A DNA stretch of 11,094 nt. Origin: Acetobacteraceae bacterium. Its GTDB lineage: Bacteria; Pseudomonadota; Alphaproteobacteria; Acetobacterales; Acetobacteraceae. Shown one piece after another: positions 1 through 5,328 of the stretch (positions are counted from its first letter, which is position 1; every line of letters starts with the position of its first letter). The notes below the pieces were generated by a model, which was not told the DNA's origin, searched no databases, and saw only the letters and a program-made list of their open reading frames with translations. The DNA lies in contig JADGHI010000087.1 in NCBI GenBank assembly GCA_019689515.1, positions 1 through 11,094 of the forward strand, read 5' to 3'. Position numbers and translations under genes: made by a program.

Positions 1-56
1 GAGGCGCACAACCCTCCCGATCGCGGCGGCCTGGCGGCATCACGCACGGCCGGTCG

Positions 57-83
57 CTGGCGCGGCGCGGCGGAGCGCGCCAG
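57..83. repeat. Perfect 8-bp inverted repeat (hairpin)
   Basis: CTGGCGCG at 57-64 is the exact reverse complement of CGCGCCAG at 76-83, with an 11-base loop. No T-run follows on either strand, so it is not a standard intrinsic terminator. It could be the transcript end of a gene lying left of the window, or chance in GC-rich DNA. Confidence 0.35.
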
Positions 84-213
84 GGCCGAGGACGCCGAAC
101 GCCACCGAGGCAGAGACGGCCCGGCCGGCGATGGATGGAGGCTGCTCCCGCCCGGCCGCGCGGGTGGAGCGGTCCATCCGGCATTCGTCGGTGGGCCTGC
201 GCATCGTCGGGCT

Positions 214-230
214 CATGCCGGAGGGGCATG
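214..230. repeat. Perfect 6-bp inverted repeat with GGAGG loop
   Basis: CATGCC at 214-219 pairs exactly with GGCATG at 225-230, and the five-base loop reads GGAGG. The loop resembles a Shine-Dalgarno core on the plus strand, but no plausible gene starts just after it. It lies about 115 bases upstream of the transporter start and could be an operator half-site pair or a leader hairpin. The evidence is symmetry only. Confidence 0.3.
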
Positions 231-345
231 GAGGAGCGAGCGCATGGGTCGCCCCAGCTTCGGTTCGTCGAGCGGGGGCGTTCGCCGTACCGGTCGCGCG
301 TGAGAGCAAGGCGCACGGGACACCCAAGGCGCGGATGGCCACCGC

Positions 346-1281
346 TTGAAGCCGCAGCCCATCCCCTCCCCCTCCGCCGGGGCGCTGGATGCGACCGCGG
401 CGGGCCTTCTGGTGCTGCTCTGCGCGATCTGGGGCGTGGCGCAGGTCGCGGTGAAGGTCGGCAACGCGGGCATCGCCCCGGTGCTGCACTGCGCGCTGCG
501 CTCGATCGGCGCGGCGGCGCTGGTGCTGCTCTGGTGCCGGCTGCGTGGCATCCGGCTCGGCCTGCGCGACGGCTCGCTCGGGCCAGGGCTGCTGGCCGGG
601 GTGCTGTTCGCGAGCGAATTCCTGCTGATCTTCGCCGGCATGGACCGCACCACCGCCGCGCGCGGCGTGGTGTTCGTCTATTTCGCCCCCTTCATCGTCG
701 CGCTCGGCGCGCACTGGTTCACACCGGGGGACCGGCTGACCGGTGCCAAGCTGACCGGCCTCGCCGCCGCCTTTCTGGGGCTGGCGCTCGCCTTCGCCGA
801 CAGCCTGCGCCTGCCCTCCGCGCGCGAGCTGGAAGGCGACCTGATGTGCCTGGCCGCCGCGGTCCTCTGGGGCGCGACGACGGTGGTGATCAAGGCCTCG
901 CGCCTGTCGCACATCCCGGCGGAGAAGACTCTCCTCTACCAGCTCGGCGTCTCGGCGGTGGTGCTGCCGCCGGCCTCGCTGCTGGCCGGCGAGGACTGGA
1001 CGATCCGCTGGGAACCGCTGGTCGTCGCGTCGCTCGTCTATCAGGTCGCGATCGTCGCATCGGCGAGCTACGCGGCGTGGTACTGGCTGATCGCCCGCTA
1101 CCAGGCCTCGCGCCTGGCAGCCTTCAGCTTCCTCACGCCGATCTTCGGCGTGGCCTCCGGCGCGGTGCTGCTGGGCGAGCCGGTAACGCCGGCGCTGGCG
1201 GCCGCGGTGGCGCTGGTCGGCTTCGGGATCTGGTGCGTCAACCGGCCGGAGCCGCGGCCGCTGTCGCAGCGCGCGGATTGA
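346..1281 (+). CDS. DMT-superfamily (EamA-type) ten-helix transporter
   Basis: This 311-residue protein looks like an inner-membrane drug/metabolite transporter with two EamA repeats. Family members export or import small metabolites such as amino acids; the substrate cannot be predicted. About ten hydrophobic helices can be counted, roughly at residues 17-34, 43-63, 75-98, 103-123, 131-149, 163-181, 194-214, 224-247, 260-278 and 283-300. The first helix carries the typical IWG...VAVK pattern (residues 28-37), and the second repeat starts near residue 163 with an LWGATTVVIKA stretch. Length is normal for the family. The start is TTG at 346: the frame has a stop at 301-303 and no ATG or GTG before the first helix, and the nearest SD-like element (AAGGCG, about 326-331) is rather far. 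It is the only plus-strand gene here and converges on the thioesterase gene, sharing its last 44 bases with it. A link to the minus-strand operon is possible but unproven. Confidence 0.88.
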   Translation: MKPQPIPSPSAGALDATAAGLLVLLCAIWGVAQVAVKVGNAGIAPVLHCALRSIGAAALVLLWCRLRGIRLGLRDGSLGPGLLAGVLFASEFLLIFAGMDRTTAARGVVFVYFAPFIVALGAHWFTPGDRLTGAKLTGLAAAFLGLALAFADSLRLPSARELEGDLMCLAAAVLWGATTVVIKASRLSHIPAEKTLLYQLGVSAVVLPPASLLAGEDWTIRWEPLVVASLVYQVAIVASASYAAWYWLIARYQASRLAAFSFLTPIFGVASGAVLLGEPVTPALAAAVALVGFGIWCVNRPEPRPLSQRAD

Positions 1282-1708
1282 GGCGCAGGCGCTTGGCCGC
1301 GTTGCCGGTCGCCGCCGCGGCGAAGCGGACGAGCACGTCCTCCGGCCAGGGGACGACGCGACGGGCACCGAGATCGACGCAGAGATAGAGCACCTCGTTC
1401 TCCGCCACCTCCCAGCCCTCCTCGGCGTGGCGCATGAGGTGGCGCAGCAGCAGCCGCTTGGAGTCGAAGGCGAGCACCTCGGACTCGCAAGTGAGCGGCG
1501 CGCCGAGCCTGACCTCGCGGATATAGGCCTGCCAGGACTCCGCCGCGAAGGTGCCGAGGCCGCGTTCCCGGAACCCCGGGCCGAGGCCGAGGCGCGGCCA
1601 GAGCACATCGGTCGCCATGTCGAAGACGACCAGGTAGTAGGCGAGGTTCATGTGGCCATAGTGGTCCACCCATTCGGGGCGGACGCGGGCGAGCGGTTCG
1701 GTCTGCAT
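1238..1708 (-). CDS. Hot-dog-fold acyl-CoA thioesterase (4HBT type)
   Basis: This 156-residue protein resembles single-domain hot-dog thioesterases, which hydrolyse acyl-CoA thioesters in the cytoplasm. The signature is near the N terminus: WVDHYGHMNLAYYLVVFD at about residues 13-30, with the Asp/His and GHMN residues that form the 4HBT active site. The later pattern YIREVRLGAPLTCESEVLAFD (split about residues 63-83) is also typical, and a Trp/Pro-rich stretch follows. The overall pattern reminds me of betainyl-CoA thioesterases tied to carnitine catabolism, but this is recall, not a search. I chose ATG at 1708 because AGGAAG (1716-1721) sits seven bases upstream; an ATG at 1729 would add seven residues and overlap the preceding gene. 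It is the last gene of the minus-strand operon, 11 bases after the secreted-protein gene. Its Ala-rich last 15 codons overlap the 3' end of the transporter gene, suggesting an eroded or extended tail. Confidence 0.85.
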   Translation of the reverse strand: MQTEPLARVRPEWVDHYGHMNLAYYLVVFDMATDVLWPRLGLGPGFRERGLGTFAAESWQAYIREVRLGAPLTCESEVLAFDSKRLLLRHLMRHAEEGWEVAENEVLYLCVDLGARRVVPWPEDVLVRFAAAATGNAAKRLRLNPRAATAAAAPAG

Positions 1709-1715
1709 GGCCCCG

Positions 1716-1721
1716 CTTCCT
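1716..1721 (-). promoter_or_regulatory. Ribosome binding site of the thioesterase gene
   Basis: On the minus strand the bases read AGGAAG, seven bases before the ATG at 1708. The site overlaps the TAG stop (1722-1720) of the preceding secreted-protein gene, so the two genes are probably translationally coupled. This decides between the ATG at 1708 and the alternative at 1729. Confidence 0.6.
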
Positions 1722-2109
1722 AGCCGCAAGCGGGGTAGGCGAGCCAGCCCAGGATCGCGCCGTCCGCGGACTCGATCCGCTGCGCATCCACGCAGCGGCG
1801 TTCGAGGAAGAAGGCGGGGTCCGCAGCCCGTGGCGAAGGCTGCGCCGCCGGTGCCGGCGCGCGCTCGCGGATGCGCCCGGACCGCAGGGCCTCGCAGAAC
1901 TCGCGCGTGCCGTCGGCGCGGTGGATCACCAGGCGCACAGCGCCGTCCGGCAGTTCGGCCGCAAGGGTGACGAAGGCCCGCTGGTCACCCGCGAGGCAGG
2001 CGCGCGCGGCCATCGCCCAGGAAAGCCGCTCCTGTCCCTGGGCCGGCAGCGCCAGGGTGGGCAGGAGCGCCGCGAGCGTCGCCGTCACGGCGGCGACGCC
2101 CCGCCACAT
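1720..2109 (-). CDS. Small secreted four-cysteine protein, unknown function
   Basis: I do not recognise this 129-residue protein. It starts with MWRG, a hydrophobic stretch (about residues 5-22) and LPAQGQE, which looks like a Sec signal peptide cleaved near residues 24-26; the mature protein would be about 104 residues in the periplasm. Four cysteines (38, 72, 106 and 128) remain after cleavage, enough for two disulfides. A Pro/Ala-rich linker at about 84-96 separates an N-terminal part from a C-terminal part with FLERRCVDAQRI and GWLAYPACG at the extreme end. The gene is coupled to the RraA-like gene by a TGATG overlap at 2111-2107, and its stop overlaps the thioesterase ribosome binding site. 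It could be a periplasmic accessory protein or an unrelated gene caught in the operon. The signal peptide and coupling are seen; any role is unknown. Confidence 0.75.
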   Translation of the reverse strand: MWRGVAAVTATLAALLPTLALPAQGQERLSWAMAARACLAGDQRAFVTLAAELPDGAVRLVIHRADGTREFCEALRSGRIRERAPAPAAQPSPRAADPAFFLERRCVDAQRIESADGAILGWLAYPACG

Positions 2110-2819
2110 CAGTGGATGTCTTCCATCTTCGCGAAGGCCTCGCGCAGCGAGGCGACGGTGAGGCTCCCCGCACGGCAGAGGTCGAGGATCACCTTCTCCC
2201 GCCGGGCGCCGAGCTCGATCGCGGCGGGCAGGAGCTTCACCGCCTCGTGCGGGATCACCACCGCGCCGTGGCGATCGGCATGGACCACGTCGTTGTGCGC
2301 GCAGGGCATGCCGTGCACGTTCACCTCGCCGCCGAAATCCACCACATGCACATAGGCGTGCGATGGCCCGACCGAGCCGGCGAGCATCTGGAAGCCCGGC
2401 GCCGCCATGTCGAGGTCGCGGATCGAACCGGAGGTCACCACCCCCTGCGCGCCGAGCGCCTTGTGCACGGCGCTGTTCACCTCGCCCCAGAAGGCACCGG
2501 TGCCCGGCACCTCGTCGAGGTCCTCGATCACCACGACGGTCGGAAGCGGACTGTTGGCGACGTACTCGTACCAGCCGAGCCGCGCGGCGCGGTCATCCTC
2601 CCGCGTGCGGCCGGAGGGCTGGGCGGCGCGGATCGTGCCGGTACGGGCGAGGCCGCAGATCGGCGGCAGCGACGGATGGGCGCAGACGAAGGGGCGGATG
2701 GAGAAGCCCCGGCCGCGGCGCGCGGGCACGACGAGCTCAAGCGCATTGCAGATCGTCGGCGTGTCCCATTGGCGCAGCGCCTCGAGGTCAGCGGTGGTGA
2801 AAGGCAGGTCTTCGGCCAT
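2109..2819 (-). CDS. RraA-family protein (HMG/CHA-aldolase-like)
   Basis: This 236-residue protein belongs to the RraA / 4-hydroxy-4-methyl-2-oxoglutarate (HMG) and 4-carboxy-4-hydroxy-2-oxoadipate (CHA) aldolase family. Catalytic members use a divalent metal to cleave or decarboxylate oxo-acids, while RraA itself inhibits RNase E. Visible features: DTPTICNALE near residues 19-28; WGEVNSAVHKALGAQGVV at 111-128, the conserved Gly-Glu loop; SGSIRDLD at 130-137, whose Arg134-Asp135 pair is the usual substrate/metal site; and HADRHGAVVIP at 180-190. Length is near the family's typical 210-240. The start is ATG at 2819 with GAGGGG-like SD bases at 2830-2836; the frame is open further upstream but that extension has no family similarity. 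A 128-base gap separates it from the molybdenum hydroxylase gene, so it may also have its own promoter. In this catabolic setting an aldolase or oxo-acid decarboxylase is far likelier than RNase regulation. Confidence 0.88.
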   Translation of the reverse strand: MAEDLPFTTADLEALRQWDTPTICNALELVVPARRGRGFSIRPFVCAHPSLPPICGLARTGTIRAAQPSGRTREDDRAARLGWYEYVANSPLPTVVVIEDLDEVPGTGAFWGEVNSAVHKALGAQGVVTSGSIRDLDMAAPGFQMLAGSVGPSHAYVHVVDFGGEVNVHGMPCAHNDVVHADRHGAVVIPHEAVKLLPAAIELGARREKVILDLCRAGSLTVASLREAFAKMEDIH

Positions 2820-2846
2820 GTCTCTGTTTCCCCCTCTGGTCCATGG

Positions 2847-2876
2847 AGCATCCGATGGCGCGGGGTGCGGGGTCAA
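2847..2876 (-). promoter_or_regulatory. Weak possible promoter for the RraA-like gene
   Basis: On the minus strand TTGACC (2876-2871) is followed after 18 bases by GATGCT (2852-2847). The -35 is good but the -10 matches the sigma-70 consensus in only three of six positions. It would give a leader of about 20 bases before the ATG at 2819, and it lies in the longest gap of the operon. Chance is quite possible. Confidence 0.22.
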
Positions 2877-2892
2877 ATCCCCCTGCCGGCAA

Positions 2893-2910
2893 CGCCCCCA
2901 TCGGGGAGCG
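2893..2910 (-). terminator. GC-rich intercistronic hairpin, possible weak terminator
   Basis: CGCCCCC at 2893-2899 pairs with GGGG and GCG at 2903-2910, with loop ATC and one bulged A at 2907. On the minus strand it lies 38 bases after the molybdenum hydroxylase stop and 74 bases before the RraA-like start. No U-run follows, only a single TTT some 20 bases on, so it may attenuate or stabilise the transcript rather than stop it. Confidence 0.3.
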
Positions 2911-2947
2911 CCGCCGCAGCCGGCCTGGGACCGCCGGGGCCGGCCGG

Positions 2948-5266
2948 TCAGGCCGTGGCCCGGCCGTTCAGGGCGCGCCAGACCTTCTCCGGCGTCAGCG
3001 GCATGTCCAGATGCGCGACGCCGAGCGCGTCGCACACCGCCGAGACGACCGCCGGCGGCGCGCCGCAGGCCCCGCCCTCGCCCGCGCCCTTCACGCCGAG
3101 GTCGTTGCTCGGGCAGGGCACGACGTTGAGGTCGAGGCGGAAGGACGGCGCGTCGGAGGCGCGCGGCAATGCGTAGTCCTGGAAGGTGGCGGTGAGGAAC
3201 TGACCGCTCTCCGGATCGTAGCGCGCGTGCTCCAGCATCGCCTGGCCGATGCCGGCCATGATGCCGCCGTGGCACTGGCCGTGGACCAGCATCGGGTTGA
3301 TCGGCACGCCGACATCGTCCACGGCGGCGTAGTTCACCAGCGCGACCTGGCCGGTCTCGGGGTCCACCTCCACCTCGGCGACGTGGCAGCCATTCGGGAA
3401 ATTGCACTCCGTGTCGCGCTTGTAGAGGAGCTTCTCGTCCAGGCCCGGCGTCTCGCCCGGCGGCAGGCGCGCGGGGTCGTGCGCGGCGGCGATCACCTGG
3501 TCCCAGGTGACGGCGAGGTCGGTGCCGGCGACGCGGAAGGCCCCGTCCTCGAACTGCACGTCCTCGACGCCGGCCTCCAGCACATGCGCGGCGATGCGAC
3601 GGGCCTTCTGCATCACCAGTTCCGCCGTGCGCGCGATGGCGACGCCGCCCATCTGCGAGGACCGCGAGCCGCCGGTGCCGCCGCCCTGCTCAACCACCTC
3701 GGTGTCGCCCTGGACCAGGTCGATCCGGTCGAAGGGGATGCCGAGCTTCTCCGAGAGCACCTGCGCGAAGGCCGTCTCGTGCCCCTGGCCGTGGCTGAAG
3801 GTGCCGACGATGAGCCTCGCTCGCCCCTCCTTCGTCAGGATCACGCGCGCCCATTCCTGCGGCTGGCCGCCGGAGGCCTCGATGAAGTAGCCGATGCCGA
3901 TGCCGCGCAGCTTGCCGCGCGCGAGCGACGCCGCGCGGCGGGCGGGGAAGCCCTGCCAGTCGGCGAGCATCAGCGCCATCTCCTGCGTCTCCTCGAAGCG
4001 GCCGCTGTCGATGAGGTTGCCGACGCAATTCGCGTAGGGGATCTGCTCCGGCCGGATGAAGTTGCGCCGGCGGATCTCGTCGCGGCCGATGCCGAAGGCG
4101 GCAGCGCCCTGGTCGAGCAGGCGCTCGATCACATAGGCGGTCTCCGGCCGGCCGGCGCCGCGATAGGCATCGGTCGGCGCGGTGTTGGTGAAGACGCAGC
4201 GCACCTGCACGTTGACGGCCTGGATGTCATAGACCGTGCCGTTGATGCGCCCGCCCGCGAGGGTCGGGATGCGCGGGCCGAAATCGAGCAGGTAGGCGCC
4301 CATCGCCGCCGTGGTGCGCACCTTCAGCCCGATCGCCTTGCCGTTCGCGTCGAACGCCATCTCGGCGTGGGTGACGTGGTCGCGGCCATGCGGGTCGCAG
4401 AGGAAGGTCTCGGTGCGGTCGGCCCGCCACTTCACCGGGCGGCCGAGCCGCCTCGCCGCCCACAGCACCAGCGCGCTCTCCGGGAACAGCTTGCCGCGCA
4501 GGCCGAAGCCGCCGCCGACATCGGGCGAGACGACGCGCAGCTTGTCCTTCGGAACCTTGAAGACGTGCTGCGCCAGGCCATCGCGCACCCGGATCGCCCC
4601 CTGGGTCGGCGAGTGCAGGATGTAGCGGCTGCCGTCCCACTCGCCGATCGCAACACGCGGCTCCATCGGGTTGCCGACGAGGCGATTGTTGATCAGGTCC
4701 ACCGAGACGACCTTGTGCGCGCGGGCGAAGGCCTCCTCGGTCTCCTTCTCCCGCCCGCTCGACCAGTGGACGCAGAGGTTCGAGCCGCGCTCGGGCCAGA
4801 TCACCGGCGCGCCGGGCGCGTCCGCGGCGGCCGTGTCGGTGACGCTCGGCAGGATGTCGTATTCGACCTCGATCAGCTCGGCCGCCTCGACCGCCTGCTC
4901 GCGCGTCTCGGCGACGACAAGCGCGACGGGGTCGCCGACATAGCGCACGCACTCGCTCTGCAGGATCGGGCGCGGCGGGCACCAGAGCGGCTTGCCGTCC
5001 ACGCCGGGCACCTCGACCAGCACGGGCAGGAAGCCGAGCCCATCTTCCGCCACCTCCTTGCCGGTGAGCACGGCGATGACGCCGGGCGCGGCCTTGGCCG
5101 CCGCGGTGTCCATCGAAACGATGCGCGCATGGGCGTGCGGCGAGCGCAGGATGGCGGCGTACGCCTGGCCGGGGCGGTTGATGTCGTCGGTGTAGGTGCC
5201 GCGGCCGGTGAGGAAGCGGATGTCCTCCTTGCGCCGCACGGGCTGTCCGATGCCGAACTTATCCAT
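2948..5266 (-). CDS. Molybdenum hydroxylase large subunit (xanthine dehydrogenase family)
   Basis: This 772-residue protein is the molybdopterin-binding large subunit of a xanthine dehydrogenase/CoxL-type hydroxylase, which inserts water-derived oxygen into a C-H bond, often next to a ring nitrogen. The N-terminal a/b-hammerhead domain covers about residues 15-135 (GRGTYTDDI at 21-29). The Mo-binding part follows with GGGFG (251-255), AYRGAGRPE (367-375), HGQGHE (492-497), GTGGSRSS (530-537) and GEGG with the catalytic Glu730. The AYRGAGR loop differs from AYRCSFR of form I CO dehydrogenase, so CO is not the substrate. The start is ATG at 5266 with GGGAGAGA just upstream; an earlier ATG at 5356 would overlap the upstream gene and adds no family sequence. 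Length is normal. Partner 2Fe-2S and FAD subunits, usually adjacent, are absent from the window. It lies downstream of the flavoprotein gene across a 55-base gap with two hairpins. The substrate is unknown; an N-heterocycle is the best guess. Confidence 0.93.
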   Translation of the reverse strand: MDKFGIGQPVRRKEDIRFLTGRGTYTDDINRPGQAYAAILRSPHAHARIVSMDTAAAKAAPGVIAVLTGKEVAEDGLGFLPVLVEVPGVDGKPLWCPPRPILQSECVRYVGDPVALVVAETREQAVEAAELIEVEYDILPSVTDTAAADAPGAPVIWPERGSNLCVHWSSGREKETEEAFARAHKVVSVDLINNRLVGNPMEPRVAIGEWDGSRYILHSPTQGAIRVRDGLAQHVFKVPKDKLRVVSPDVGGGFGLRGKLFPESALVLWAARRLGRPVKWRADRTETFLCDPHGRDHVTHAEMAFDANGKAIGLKVRTTAAMGAYLLDFGPRIPTLAGGRINGTVYDIQAVNVQVRCVFTNTAPTDAYRGAGRPETAYVIERLLDQGAAAFGIGRDEIRRRNFIRPEQIPYANCVGNLIDSGRFEETQEMALMLADWQGFPARRAASLARGKLRGIGIGYFIEASGGQPQEWARVILTKEGRARLIVGTFSHGQGHETAFAQVLSEKLGIPFDRIDLVQGDTEVVEQGGGTGGSRSSQMGGVAIARTAELVMQKARRIAAHVLEAGVEDVQFEDGAFRVAGTDLAVTWDQVIAAAHDPARLPPGETPGLDEKLLYKRDTECNFPNGCHVAEVEVDPETGQVALVNYAAVDDVGVPINPMLVHGQCHGGIMAGIGQAMLEHARYDPESGQFLTATFQDYALPRASDAPSFRLDLNVVPCPSNDLGVKGAGEGGACGAPPAVVSAVCDALGVAHLDMPLTPEKVWRALNGRATA

Positions 5267-5268
5267 GG

Positions 5269-5276
5269 TCTCTCCC
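5269..5276 (-). promoter_or_regulatory. Ribosome binding site of the molybdenum hydroxylase gene
   Basis: On the minus strand GGGAGAGA lies directly before the ATG at 5266, with only two bases between the end of the motif and the start codon (about five from its GGGAG core). It supports this start over the ATG at 5356. The same bases are part of a 15-bp repeat whose other copy is inside the 3' end of the flavoprotein gene. Confidence 0.5.
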
Positions 5277-5283
5277 GCAAGGC
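5269..5283. repeat. 15-bp direct repeat, copy 1 (contains the RBS)
   Basis: TCTCTCCCGCAAGGC here is identical to 5345-5359, 76 bases away. This copy forms the ribosome binding site of the molybdenum hydroxylase gene and ends inside the first hairpin arm (5281). In the downstream gene's frame it would read L-A-G-E, as it does in the coding copy. Confidence 0.7.
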
Positions 5284-5300
5284 TTCGCACCAGCGAAGCC
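5281..5300 (-). other. Perfect 8-bp intercistronic hairpin
   Basis: GGCTTCGC (5281-5288) and GCGAAGCC (5293-5300) are exact reverse complements with loop ACCA. The hairpin lies in the 55-base gap between the flavoprotein stop and the molybdenum hydroxylase start, ending 14 bases before that ATG. No U-run follows, so an RNA-processing, stabilising or translational control element is more likely than a full terminator. Confidence 0.55.
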
Positions 5301-5310
5301 GCCTGGCGCC

Positions 5311-5328
5311 GGCCTGTCGAGTCAGGCC
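5311..5328 (-). other. Perfect 6-bp hairpin over the flavoprotein stop codon
   Basis: GGCCTG (5311-5316) pairs exactly with CAGGCC (5323-5328) around the loop TCGAGT. The stop codon of the flavoprotein gene (5322-5324) is inside it. It is ten bases from the 8-bp hairpin at 5281-5300, giving a tandem pair in one short gap. Confidence 0.5.

Larger units (their letters stand above)
1..345. other. Gene-free left end, upstream of transporter gene
   Basis: I see no convincing gene here. Frames open across this stretch give Arg/Gly/Ala/Pro-rich translations with no recognisable domain, typical of chance open frames in very GC-rich DNA. Two perfect short inverted repeats lie in it (57-83 and 214-230). 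A small open frame from 131 ends at 349 and overlaps the TTG start at 346, but it looks like nothing known. The region probably carries the promoter of the transporter gene, but I could not pick out a credible -35/-10 pair. A gene fragment entering from the left edge cannot be fully excluded. Confidence 0.5.

Noticed and set aside
1..303. The end of a gene entering from the left edge, open in frame 1 to a stop at 301-303
   Set aside because: The translation is Arg/Gly-rich with no motif, and codon pattern is not clearly coding. It is described as gene-free instead.
40..1608. A 522-codon minus-strand open frame across the transporter gene
   Set aside because: It lies antisense to a clear ten-helix transporter and antiparallel codon shadows explain it; composition is Arg/Gln/Ala-rich.
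2866..2891. A tRNA T-arm-like segment (GGGGTCAAATCCCC)
   Set aside because: The loop is GTCAAAT rather than TTCAAAT, and no matching 5' acceptor half, D-arm or anticodon arm lies at the right distance on either strand.
2109..3407. Extending the RraA-like protein upstream to 432 residues, which would suggest a fusion
   Set aside because: The extra 196 residues are Arg/Gly-rich, overlap the Mo hydroxylase gene and do not resemble any family. ATG at 2819 has an SD and gives normal family length.
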